A stretch of 64,000 nucleotides of DNA from Copromyces sp. CBS 386.78 (lineage: Eukaryota; Ascomycota; Sordariomycetes; Sordariales; Sordariaceae), in the NCBI GenBank assembly GCA_030685235.1, contig MU839169.1:62001-126000 (forward strand). The letters run 5' to 3'. Position 1 is the first letter of the stretch. Each line of letters begins with the position of its first letter. The position numbers and the translations under genes are program-made. The notes under the pieces were generated by a model that was given only the letters and a program-made list of their open reading frames with translations, did no database searches and was not told the DNA's origin. Shown here one piece after another: positions 12,901 to 23,539 of the stretch.

Positions 12901-13149
12901 GCAAACCTAACAATCGCCCTACTAATACCGATAATAATCGCTTAGTAACCCGCCAATAAATATTCCTAAATCCTATATAATTCGAAAATAATTACTTCAA
13001 CCCTTTAAACTTCACCCTCCGCTTAATAAATAACTATAATAATAAATCTATTAATAATATTATCCTAAATAATTACGAAACTTCAATTTTCTTTTAAAAA
13101 ATCGTTTTTTATTTATTGGATCCTATTTACAAATAATAAACCCCTAATA

Positions 13150-14985
13150 TTAAAAAAATATTTTATAAAATATTCGTAAAATATTAAATAATTAATAATA
13201 AAATAGCTAAATAGCGCAATAAAATCATTATTAATCCTTATAATAAAGAACTTTAATTCGTCCTAATTAATTATTAATATAATTCCCCCAACGTAAAATA
13301 CCCTAACTATAATATAATTTACAACCTTCTTTAACGCAATTTCTACTAGGAAAAAATAACTCACAATATTAGAATTTTCTATAAAAGCTATTTCCCCTAC
13401 GCTAAAACAAAATCTTTAAAACGAAGATCCGCTAACTTACTTAAACCTTCTAAAATTTCGCTCGTACTATAGAAAAATATCTTTATTAATTATATTACTC
13501 CGCTACCTCTAAACATTCACTTTAGCCAAACTTTCAAATATATTACCATCGTCGTTAATCAATTAATTAAAATACATTACTATATCCCAATAATAATTTT
13601 AAAAGTTAAAGAATTAATTAATCGCTTTATTAACCAAATATATTACCTTTATAATTTACTAAATATAATCTTCTCTAATCGTAATATATAATTTATTTTA
13701 TATTTTTAAAATACTCTATATAAATAGCTTACTATTATTCGCAAACTAACCTCCACTTTCTACCCCCAAACTAATATTCAAATAAAATATATTAATATAA
13801 AAATAAAACAATTTCTTCGTCTTTATATTAATTAAATATAAATTAATTAGGCCAAATAACTTCCTCTCGCTAAATTTGCTAATAATAACGTAATATAGTT
13901 ATCGACTAACGTCTCGCCCTTCTTCGCCAACTACGGTTTTCACCCCCGAATAAATATAAAGCTTCATACCCTACTATACCTAAACCTATTACCCGCCTAA
14001 CTAAAAAAGTATTATAAAGCTAATAAATTAACTAATTATTTCTAAATAATTTAAAATTTCGTATTACAATAAATAAAACGCACCCAAATACAATATAAAA
14101 ACAATACTAATTATTACCGAATCGACTCCCCTAAATATAAAGAGGGGAATTTAATATTCTTCAATAGGACTAACTTCGCTAACGGCCGCCCAATATTAAA
14201 ATTTTACCCTCAATAAAAAAGCCTATTCAAAATTATATAAACGGAATCTCACACAATTCATTTCGCCCTACCCTCGAATATAAAGTACGCCCCCGTCTTT
14301 TATATCTCTATAATCTAACCCTAAATCGGCAGAAACCTCCCTAGCCAAAATACTTTAACGGACATTAGGGCAAATAACGGAAAAATTATAATCCGTATAA
14401 ATGATTATAAGGAACGCACCAAATAAAACTTCGAAAAGTTTATCGACTATACCCAACTAAATAATAATACCTACTAATATTACTATATACAATAAAAAGG
14501 AAATTACCAACCGACCTAAGAGCCTAAAGCTAACGTTATTAACTACGAAAAAATAATCCTACGCTTCCACAAAGAAAATCCCAACAAACCAATACTTCCC
14601 AAAGTTTAATAATAGCCCAAATATATTAATACCGCCCCAGCACCAACACCCAACCCCGTATCCACTCCCAAACCCCCCGAATCCGCTCCTAAGCCACCCA
14701 AATAATATTCCGCCCGCCTAGTACACTATAAAACCGCTACCGTAATTAATATATCCACCCCACTCCCAAACAGCGTCACAACCATTCGTACACCGGCCGA
14801 ACCGCTAAATAAGAAAGTAGAAAAATCTTTAACATTACTATATAGGAAAATACTACAAAAATTATTAAATATTTAAAGAAGTAGGATACCACCTACAAAG
14901 GTTACTAATTATAATAAAATATTAGAAGAAATAGAATTAAACAATTATAACGGTTAAATTATTATTTCATATATATATCATTTAA
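13150..14985 (+). pseudogene. Gypsy A1 integrase and C-terminal region
   Basis: Starts with a degraded H2C2 zinc-binding segment near 13350-13420 (FYKSYFPYAKTKSLKRRS, where Cys have become Tyr). The core follows (KYITIVVNQLIKIHYYIP near 13540, STFYPQTNIQ near 13750 for family SxxxPQTDGQ, FFANYGFHPRI near 13920). After that comes a GNLIFFNRTN-FANGRP segment near 14150, and a proline-rich tail (about 14630-14720) that ends before the polypurine tract. Integrase would insert the cDNA. The last 60 codons match the preserved frame 56004-56204 of Gypsy A2. Confidence 0.85.
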
Positions 14986-15000
14986 AACTACCAAAACTTC

Positions 15001-15013
15001 TTTTAAGGGGGGA
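15001..15013 (+). promoter_or_regulatory. Polypurine tract of Gypsy A1
   Basis: TTTTAAGGGGGGA directly before the 3' LTR, the place where plus-strand DNA synthesis is primed. A similar TGAGGGGGGA lies at 56251-56260 in Gypsy A2. Confidence 0.8.
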
Positions 15014-15016
15014 TAG

Positions 15017-15238
15017 TATCATAGGATTAGCCTATAACATACCCACCCTACACCGACCCTTAGATATACCATACCCAGAATCATAGCACAGTCACGTACA
15101 GGGTCATATGCGCGCACGGACTAGCCTTCCAGGGCTCTCGCCCATATAGCCAGTCCTCCGCACACATCCTTCCTTTCCTCTCCTCCGCACAACAACGTAT
15201 ATCCAACCCTACCCCCAACAGTGCCTCACCCCGTAATA
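15017..15238 (+). repeat. 3' LTR of Gypsy A1
   Basis: 222 bp, the same family as 7945-8166, and followed by the TSD ATTAA at 15239-15243. Confidence 0.95.
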
Positions 15239-16450
15239 ATTAATTAGCGACCGATTAATAAAATTATAATCGGCAATTCGTATCCTCTACTAATATAGAA
15301 TAATATTATCGCCAAAATAAAAGGGAAAAGGTATATAAGTATTTTCGATAATTCTACCTTTTTCTACCAAATATTAATTTACCCTTACTATAAAAATAAA
15401 ATAATTTTAATAAGCCCGAAAAGATTAGAATAATTAAATATTATATTAATAGGGTATAAGAATTCCCCGCCGTATATATAGCGATTTATAAATCGACGGT
15501 TATACCTATATTAAACTTTCGTTATAGCCTATATCGACAATATTATAATTTTCAACGATACTAAGGAAGAATACTTTAAATATCGCGGCTAAAAATATAT
15601 CGCAACGTACCTATTAATTAGGCTTTTAAGATATTGGATTATAAAATTCGGTTTTATAATTACTAAAAATAGGATAACCGGCCTAAGGAACTTTAAAATA
15701 CTAAAGGATCTAACTAATTTCGAAAAATATATTAATATCGGGAACTTCCTAAAGAAATTCGTACTATAGTTCGCCTAGAAAGTTAGCCTACTTAAAGACT
15801 ATAAAACAGTTCTAATAATATAAATAAAAAAAGAGAAACGAATACCCGAAAATAAGAGCCAGCCGGTACGTTAACGTTTCACCCGTATTATAATTTTCAC
15901 CCTAATTAAATAAAATTAAAAGCTTTCTAAATTCTATAAAACTAATTGTATAAAGAATTAATTTTATTTTATTACTATTCTACCCAATTAATTTTCTATA
16001 AAATCGAAGCTTCGAAAGAATTTAATTTTAAATTAATAATCTTTTATATGAAAGGAAATAATTAAAACAGTAAATCCTTTTTAATTAATAAAATTTAACC
16101 CATTATATTTTATAATAAACGGCTATTAAAAGCCGAAAAGAATTATTAGCCTATAGAATTAGAAGTAATATATTTCGTTTAGGTATACTGTACAATAAAG
16201 CAAATCCTATAATTTTATACGAAACCCGTTACAATTTTAACGGACTATAAGGCAATAACGAATATAATTCGATAAATAATACTCCATACAATCAACTTAA
16301 TAAAATTCAACCTAAAACTAATAATTATATTAATTTACCTCTCCCAATTCAACTTTAACGTAAGGTATATACCTGGGAGAATTAATATTATATTAAACGC
16401 CTTATTAAAACTACTATTTACCGCCCCCGAACCAAATTTAAATAATAGTA
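15239..16450 (+). pseudogene. Gypsy B RT (rest) and RNase H
   Basis: Resumes the RT of Gypsy B after the A1 insertion. Visible blocks: SYPLPLI-like, IIAKIKGKRYISIFD near 15310, then GYKNSPAVYI near 15460, and the catalytic box as AYIDNIIIFND at 15528-15562 (family AYVDDIVIFSD; the second Asp is now Asn). RNase H follows from about 15940, with FVYLKG-like and EL-A-VW-like segments (LEVIYFV-VY near 16160) and TDYKA near 16235. This RT lineage (SHRGQE/GYKNSPAYVQ type) is distinct from A1. Frame broken by RIP stops. Confidence 0.88.
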
Positions 16451-16779
16451 AACTTAATAGTATATAAAAAAACGCCGTATATTCAATCTAAGTCCGAATA
16501 GATCCAAATACGAAAACTAAATTTATCGAAGGATATAAAATGAATATATATTATACTAAGGTCTTATAAAAGCTTCGTAAATATATCCAACGAAATAAGA
16601 AATTTAGCCTACTACAAAATTGTCATTTCCTTTATTAATTCTACAACGAATTATTATATTATTATATTTAAAATGGGGTAATAAAACTCTATATACCAAA
16701 AAACTTTATAAAGCCTATTTCAAATATAGCATATAACAATAAATATTATTTTAGACTAATAAAAATAATAAAAGAATTT

Positions 16780-17990
16780 AAAGGACTAGTATTTTTAAAA
16801 TTATTAAAGCGATTATAGATTTACATCGCCTATTATCCGAAATACAAATTCTTAAAAATAGATTGTAGAATTACCCTAGGCTAACTATAACTAATTATCC
16901 CCGAACCGATCCTATATTATACTATATATATTAATTTTATTATAAATCTACCAAAATAACCCTACTCGTTTACCCTTTAAAAAAACAGGATTATAATACG
17001 CTAATAATAATAATTTACGCTTTCAATAAAAAGATTATCTTAATCCTGGGCCAAGTGATTTATATTATAGCCGATTAAATAGAAAAATTAATTATAATAC
17101 TTTTTTTCTATAATTAGGGCCTTTTTAGAATCGCGGTAAACGATTAGGATTTTAAATTCCTATTAATTCTATAAAAGGCCGTTTTCGAAAAGCTAAAGTC
17201 GAAATTAATTTATATTATAATATAGTATTCCTAATCGAACGGGAAAAATAAGAAACGGAATTAAAAAGTAGAATTCACTATTAAATACTATACCGTAAAA
17301 TTTTTTAAAATCCTATAACTAAATATACTCCTAATACTTTAATATAATATAAATAATTCCCTCTTAATACCTTTAAGGATAACGCTAAATAAATTCGTTT
17401 TAAATTTTAAACTTAATATAATTTTAAACCTCTTCAAACTTTAAGATTACGACGAGAAAAACTTATAATTACTTAAGAAAATATTTAATAGAAAGGTTAA
17501 GGAAGTAATCGACTAGGCTATAATAAAATATAAATTTATTTACAATAAGAAATACCAGCCCTTTAATTTTTAGGTAGGAAATAAAGTTATAATTAAATTA
17601 TATAAAGGTTATAAGCCCTTAAGAAAGCCGTGAAGAAAATTCGGATAGTAGTATATTAGCCCTTTTAAAGTTATGAACAAAATTAGAAAATTAGTTTACA
17701 AATTAAATATCCCAAATAATTAGGGTATCTATAAAGTAATCTCGATTATTCATTTAAGAAAATACTAATAAGAAAGAAACCCTTTTAAAAGGGACGTAAA
17801 CGAGAAATTAAGCCGTATCTTCGTAGAAGGAGATAATAAATAATATAAATTATATAAAGTTGAAAGGCTAATAAAACGCAAAACGGTTTAAAAGAAAGGT
17901 AAGCCTATCCTATTTTACTAAATTAAATAGAAAGAATATAAATACGAAGATAATACCTACTCTCCTAAAGTAAAAGGCAAATTAAATTTA
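16780..17990 (+). pseudogene. Gypsy B integrase with chromodomain
   Basis: Integrase core near 17040-17420: VNDQDFKFLLIL (family DRDPKFxSxF), then a KLKSKLIYIIIYS-SNGKNKK segment (family HPQSNGQAER), then INNSLLIPL (family NNSxxxxxGxTP). The region after the core has YKFIYNKKYQPFNFQVGNKV near 17530-17590 and a GQ-YISPFKVI motif near 17640. A chromodomain follows at about 17840-17970: YKVERLIKRKTV, then a YQIKWKEYKYEDNTYSP-like block (family YLVKWxGYxxxExTWEP). Chromodomains in Gypsy integrases steer insertion to heterochromatin, which fits this neighbourhood. Stops are few here compared with the gag part. Confidence 0.88.
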
Positions 17991-18179
17991 ATAAAATATA
18001 CCCCAAATTTAGTACGAAAATACAAAGAAATATACCCAATTTAAAATAAGGAATTAAAACGGCCGAACGAGCCAATAAACTACAAAGCAGTAAATAATCT
18101 CGAAATCTCTTATATTCCCAAAACGAATTTTATAATTGAATTACTTACCGCTAAACCGACGTAACTTATTTTAAAAGGT

Positions 18180-20440
18180 ATAGTACTAGCCTTCTATTCT
18201 AATTATACGCCTATTACCGAATAACTAAATAAAATAATTATAAATAGAAAGGTAATAAATACGCTAATAAAACGAAACTTTCTAGGCTACAACTCTTTAA
18301 CGCTACAAACTTTTCCTAATACCCCGCAATTAATTCCAAATCGGCAAACTTTTCCCAATACCCCGCCGCCAATTCTAAATCAATAACGTTTTTCCCTAAA
18401 TATACTCTTTATAAATATTTTAAAATATTAAAATAAAACCCTTTCGACTTTTAAAATAAGTTCGCTTTTTATAATATCCGCCTCTATTAAAAAGAAAATA
18501 AAAGCTACGGCTCTTATTACCGACTTCGTATCGAAAGTGCTTATAATATAATACCCTACTTCTAAAATTTAGGCTTTTAAAGGCGTAAGAAAATAAACGC
18601 TTAGTAAAACCGAGACTACGTCCGAAATAATTATACTCAATACCCTTCGTAAAATAAGCCTATATTAGAATTAATTTAATAAACCCGATAAAGCCGCCGT
18701 TATAAATGTTTTCGGTAAAGCTTCTATTTATATAAATAAAATTATAAATTAGAATAAATACGTAAAGTAAATTACCGAATATAAGAAAGCTATTCGCACC
18801 GTAAAATATATTAACTTTAATACTAAATTTAAAGACCTAGCAATTAAGCCCGATATTTATACTATATAAATTATACTCTACGTATACTAATATAAACGTA
18901 AGTACGTAAACTACAAATTATAAATAAAAGAAATTAAAGATATTTATATTACCGAAATATTCGACTAATATAATCTCCGTTATTTCAATTCCAAATTTAG
19001 TATAAATTTCGCCGAATATGATAATAATATTTCGCTTTAATAAAAGGCCTAAGCAAATATTATTAATAATTACATTCTCGAAGTCGCGGTAAACGCCTAT
19101 AAATTAATAAAGGGAATTACATTATTAAATTCGAAAATTAATAATAAAACGTTTTTAATTATTTACAATTATTTACTTAATATAGACTAGGGTTTTATCA
19201 ATATACTAAAAAAGTACATCCAAACAATTAAGGACTTATTCGAATTTCGCAATAAAAAGAGAGACGTATAAAACTATTAAATTCCTATAAATATTCCAAC
19301 CGACTTTTCCTAAAAGCGGAAAACCTTAATAAATAATATAGTCCTAAACTTTTTATTAAAGCGCTCTAAAATTACAATCGAAAACTATAAGGCAAACGAT
19401 AATTATAATACCGTAAGACCTAATATTATTATAGTAAAGTTCAAAGCGGATAATTTATTAGTTACCCCTTCAAAACCGACTACCCGTAAATTTAATAAAT
19501 ATAGTAAAGGAATTGCTATTCTAATACAAAAAACTTTTTAACTACCGAATTCTATCTAATACAAACCCTTATACCTTACTAGTTCTAAACATGGTATAAA
19601 CTTTATAAACTCGCCCAAAATCTTGCCTATAGCCTTACCCCAAATAGAAAAACGTAATAAACCTAGATTTAATAATAAAACCGATTTCCAAATTTATAAG
19701 GCAACCAATTCGGCGGCTAGCGCTATATTTAAAACCCTTTATTTAAAAGCAAAGTCGTCGCCTACTTTCACTAAATCACCCTTAGCGAAATTTTTAAAAA
19801 AAATTAATATTTCGCTTATATTAATAGCCAATATAACTATAGCGAAAATACTAAATTATATTATTAATTTCGAAAAGGAAAAGGACGCTTTAACAAATAG
19901 TTTTATTAAGGCTTATAAGTAAATTACTATATTAGAAATTACAAAAACGGAAATTAATAACGAAATTATTATTATTAAAAATTTCAACATTAAAACCGTT
20001 AAAAGAATATCCAATACAGCTTTAAAAGTAAATTTTACGTTTTAAATTATAGTATTAAAGAATTTTAAACTTTTTATAAACGAAAAGTAAAAGGCGACTT
20101 ATATTAAGACTATTATAAGTAAAATCGTTACTTTTAATATAACTAAACTAATAAAGCCGGATACGAAATAAAAGTAGTAGAATACATAATTATTCGCCGA
20201 CTCTAAAAACGTATTCGTAGTATTTACTAAAGAAAACATTATAAGAATTAAATCAATAGATATAAGAGACAAAAAAGTCTTTATTATAATTAAGAGAAAA
20301 ATTTTCAACGGACATAAAATATTTATTAATATATAGGGAAAAGTCAATATAAATAAATAGTACGCGAAAGCGCTCCGTAAGAAATTCTTTAATATTTTTA
20401 GTAACGCCTAAGTACAGAGCTAAAACTGATTTTTTCTTCT
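18180..20440 (+). pseudogene. Unrecognised extra coding region of Gypsy B, downstream of chromodomain
   Basis: About 2.2 kb between the chromodomain and the 3' LTR can be read in essentially one plus-strand frame with scattered RIP stops; the longest intact part is 19623-19922 (99 codons). The inferred protein is Lys/Ile/Asn rich and hydrophilic, with no clear transmembrane run and no RT, integrase or retroviral env motif that I recognise. Segments such as YKKAIRTVKYINF (near 18790), KAINKDLF-like (near 19230) and the frame at 19623 suggest a real former protein rather than untranslated DNA. Fungal Gypsy elements usually end shortly after integrase, so this is an accessory frame or a captured gene. 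The function is unknown; an envelope role cannot be claimed. Confidence 0.5.
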
Positions 20441-20503
20441 TTATATATAGCTAGCTATCATAGGATTTCGTCAGGACGACGAGAATTTTATACAGGGGGC
20501 AAT

Positions 20504-20776
20504 TGTAAGAGGGAGAAACGGATTCGTTATAGCTATAAGCTAAAACGGTCTTATTACGGACTTATTATAACTATAAGGCAAAACGGTCCTACTATATTTA
20601 CTAAACTCAAATTAGTCTTGCCTTACGGCAAGACTAAACCAGCAAAGGCATAACATATAAAGACGGACTTAGAGAGCCCGTGAAGTAGTATAGTTTTTAC
20701 CGAAGATTATTATTAATATAATCCATATTCAAAATTATTATTGTCTTCAAGACACCAGGGATTTCTCTATGTTATA
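20504..20776 (+). repeat. 3' LTR of Gypsy B
   Basis: 273 bp, pairs with 1556-1828, is preceded by a purine stretch ACAGGGGGCAAT and is followed by the TSD AAAAC (20777-20781). It retains more CpG and TpG in the middle (TCTTGCCTTACGGCAAGAC, itself a short hairpin near 20620). Confidence 0.93.
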
Positions 20777-21744
20777 AAAACGAATTGGGAATTACGATTT
20801 AATATAATAGAGTCCGGTAGGCCGTAAATACTATAAATCTTCTCGATAAACCGGTTTATTAGTTCTTCGGCCGTAAAATTAATAGTAGGAATGAAGTATC
20901 GTATTTTCGTTAAATAGTTAACGACGACGGCTATATATTTAAATTCCTATCCCCGACGTACGTAGGGTATTAAATGGGTAATATAATTTACGGAAATATC
21001 CTTCTATAGTACGAAGGGTACTGCTAATGGTTTTAAGAATTTATAAAAGGAGTACTATAACGGGTTAGATTTAGTATATAGTAGGCAAGCTTTATAGTAG
21101 GCCCTAATAGTACTAAATATCCTTAATTAAAAGAAAGATTAAGAAAGTAACGAGTAGGTCTTTTTATGATTTAGGTAGTTAATAAACGGCGAATAATATA
21201 CGTAGTGGAAGAATTAGAATCGAAATTCAATATCGTTAAGGTCGATAATAATAGTATTTCGAAAGTATATTCGTCCTTATATTACCTTATATTTAACGAA
21301 ATATATTTTCTTTAAATAATCTTTTACTTCCTTAAATTATATACGGCGACCGGGGTCCGATAGGTAAGCGAGTAAATCTTATAAAAATACCGACTTTTCG
21401 TAACTTTTTATAATTAAATCGTTAATAGATTTATTATTTATTATTTCTAAATTGTAAATATATTTAGTCCCGATATTAATAATTTCCTTTCTACTTTTTA
21501 GAACGAAAGTTCTATTAATAAAAATATTATAATCGAATAAAATTTTATTTTTAATTAATAATTATTCGTCGGCTTTATCTTTAGGCAAATCCTTTAATTT
21601 GTTACTTAGGGCGTTAGGGCGTATTTATAACGAACCCGGTCAGTATTTAATTATAAAGTTGGATTAGGAGAGAAATTAAAATTATTATATATATTAGGGG
21701 GTAAATTATTTATTAAGGGTAAAGAACTTTAGGCTTTTATAATT
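20777..21744 (-). pseudogene. Gypsy E RNase H end and integrase N-terminal part
   Basis: On the minus strand from 21744: KSLKFFTLNK (RNase H end), then the linker with RPNALSNKLKDLPKDKADE near 21600 (family RADALSR). The H2C2 zinc-binding domain follows (HYVYYSPFI-YLNHKKTYSLLS near 21200, ending YKACLLYTKS near 21080). Then the integrase core: FKYIAVVVNYLTKIRYFIPT near 20900 (family VDRLTKMxHFIP) and YGLPDSIILNRNSQF near 20790. It joins seamlessly to 1555-1023 if Gypsy B is removed and to 33096 if the Helitron is removed. Dead through stops and D-to-N changes. Confidence 0.9.
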
Positions 21745-21753
21745 TAACATAGT

Positions 21754-21785
21754 CTTTCCTTGGGCGGAGCCGGATCCCAAGGAAG
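21754..21785 (-). other. Hairpin near 3' end of Helitron
   Basis: CTTTCCTTGGG pairs with CCCAAGGAAG across a GC-rich loop (CGGAGCCGGAT). It ends about 9 bases inside the element border. A terminal hairpin is the usual transposition stop signal of Helitrons. The stem is almost perfect although the surrounding DNA is heavily mutated. Confidence 0.7.
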
Positions 21786-21884
21786 ATAGTGAAACGCCTA
21801 CGGTGTCCGCATTTTTATACTATAAAGTAAGATCTACATTTATCCGCTAATTGCAATACTAACTGAAATATTACTAGTCTTAAT

Positions 21885-22425
21885 ACCAACCGAAATATTA
21901 CTAGATATTATTTAAGAATATATCTCCCGCATTACTTTATTATTAGAAATAATCCTAAAACTCGTAAAATACCTCTAATAGCCTCCAACCGTCTTTATAA
22001 CCTTAAATTCCTATTTTTACTATTACTAGTCCCCAACGGGGGGTGCTATAGGGACGCCTATAGTATAATAGTATATAAGGACGCTTATATATCCCTATTA
22101 GTATTATAAATTATAGAGACCTTCTATTCGAATCCTATTTATAACTATTATAATTATTTTTCTCTATTTCTATCTATTCCTACCCTTCTATTACTTTTCT
22201 ATTACCCTCCTATTACCTCTTCACTTCCTTAGTACTTAAAATTTTATCCGGTTGGCGGTTAGCTATTAGCGCAGAGGGGGTTCTAATTAGGGGAGGAAAT
22301 ATAAGTACGCCGTAAAACGTACTATTTCCCAGGTCGCTATAGACGGGTACCCTATTACTACGGCGGGGTATTTATAAAGCGATTCGATTAGGGTACGTAG
22401 AATAAGCCGTATTAAATTCCTTTTT
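21885..22425 (-). repeat. Helitron 3' untranslated block shared with the MULE at 40985-41505
   Basis: Inverted copy of 40985-41505. Landmarks: CGATTCGATTAGGGTACGTAGAATAAGCC (22380s) equals the reverse of the sequence near 41010-41040; the GGGGTGCTATAGGGACG block near 22036-22055 equals the CCCCCCGTCGGGGG region near 41338. The block is non-coding in both elements. Confidence 0.85.
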
Positions 22426-23539
22426 TTTAGTATTTTCTTTTTTAGTATTTTCTTACCTTATACGAAACTTTAATACTATTTAAGACGGATTGGGAGAGGG
22501 AGAGAAAAGTCCGGAAAGGGAGGCGATTTTATAGTATTAGCAGTAGTATTAGCGGTAGTATTAGTAGTAGTATTAGCAGTAGTAATAAAGGTAGTATTAA
22601 CTTAATAATAGTTATTTAGAATCTTACGGCGGGAGTTGGGGTTATTGGCGACAATAATAAGGGTAGCGTTAACCTATTCCCCGTTTCCAATTCTACGGCG
22701 CTTAATAGCCGGCTCGAAAATCTTACGGACGGCTTCTTCCGATATATTAATTTCGAAAATAATAGTCGAGGCATAGAATTAAGCGGCCTAAGGGTTATTA
22801 ATTTTAAGAAAGATAGCTATAGTGACGGTAACAACGGCAATAATAATTGACGGTTAATAAACGATAAAAGAGGAGAGAACGGGAATATAAATTTGAATAA
22901 TAAGATTATATATAAATTGCTATATATTAAATACTCCTTCTATATACTAAATATTCCTTCTATTTACCGGATACTCCTTCTAATTATTACCTCCTTCTAA
23001 TTATTACTTCCTTCCTTTTTTTTAATATTTAAAAGTAAGAGACTACTTATAATCTAAACTTCCTAAATATATCCTTCAAAATATCTATAAATTACCCTCC
23101 TTTTAAACGTAGCGGTCTACTAGTAGTACTTTTACGAAGTCTTCTACGAGGCCTTCTTAAACCTATACTTAATCTACTAAATTTAATTATACTACGTCTT
23201 CTACCTCTTCCAGCCGTATTACTTACTCTACTCGGGGTACTACTAATTTTACTACCGGGCGGTCTTCTACGAAGTCTATTACTAACTTTACTACCCGGAA
23301 GTCTACTACAAGGTTTACCGCACCTTCTACCCAAGGCCGGCTAATTATTATCGGAATTATTATTAGTATTACCGGGACTAAGGCCGATAATACGTATACA
23401 ATTAAAAGCTAGGGGGCTCTATTAACGCCCGTGCCCGCGTAGCGGCAATAGTTGTCCGGGAACTAATTACTAATTCTATTATTTAATAATATTGAAGGTT
23501 CGATAACAATATATTTAATTAGTTCTAATACGTAGGGAA
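22426..23539 (-). other. Helitron region after the helicase, with arginine-rich open stretch
   Basis: No certain gene. An 80-codon minus-strand open stretch at 23092-23334 encodes an Arg/Pro/Ser-rich peptide with repeats of the type RRRPPGSK and RLPGSKVSN. This resembles an AT-hook-like basic tail (GRPPGSK), but it is not continuous with the helicase frame. It could be the former C-terminal tail of the Helitron protein or chance coding in GC-rich DNA that lacks RIP sites. Pyrimidine-rich repeats (CTCCTTCTA) lie at 22930-23010. Confidence 0.4.
22532..22601. repeat. 9-bp tandem repeat (GTAGTATTA)n
   Basis: About seven units of GTAGTATTA with GC variants at one codon-like position (CAG, GCG, GTA), in the Helitron 3' flank. 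Confidence 0.8.

Larger units (their letters stand above)
7945..15238 (+). mobile_element. Gypsy A1: complete RIPped Ty3/Gypsy element nested in Gypsy B
   Basis: 7294 bp, with 222-bp LTRs at 7945-8166 and 15017-15238. The ends are TATCAC/GTAATA (unmutated pair TATCAC/GTGATA, an inverted repeat), with 5-bp TSD ATTAA at 7940-7944 and 15239-15243. Order: gag, protease, RT, RNase H, integrase, C-terminal region, polypurine tract TTTTAAGGGGGGA at 15001-15013. It interrupts the RT gene of Gypsy B, so it is younger than that element. A homologue with the same structure lies at 48629-56485 and a third starts at 1022 on the other strand. All genes have many in-frame stops. Confidence 0.96.
1556..20776 (+). 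mobile_element. Gypsy B: complete but RIPped chromodomain Ty3/Gypsy element, host of nested insertions
   Basis: Two 273-bp LTRs (1556-1828 and 20504-20776) start TGTRAGAGGG and end in TACA/TATA. They are flanked by a 5-bp direct repeat AAAAC at 1551-1555 and 20777-20781, so both ends are exact. Without the nested Gypsy A1 (7945-15238) and MITE (4731-5289) the element is about 11.4 kb, large for a fungal Gypsy. Order on the plus strand: a long gag-like region, protease-like region, RT, RNase H, integrase, chromodomain, then about 2.2 kb of further degenerate coding before a polypurine-like tract (near 20493) and the 3' LTR. It interrupts the integrase of the minus-strand Gypsy E. All genes carry many RIP stops; it can move only if helped in trans, and probably not at all. 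Confidence 0.93.

Noticed and set aside
20099..20347. 82-codon minus-strand frame with hydrophobic runs
   Set aside because: Antisense of the extra Gypsy B coding region; Ile/Leu richness follows from AT-rich DNA read backwards.
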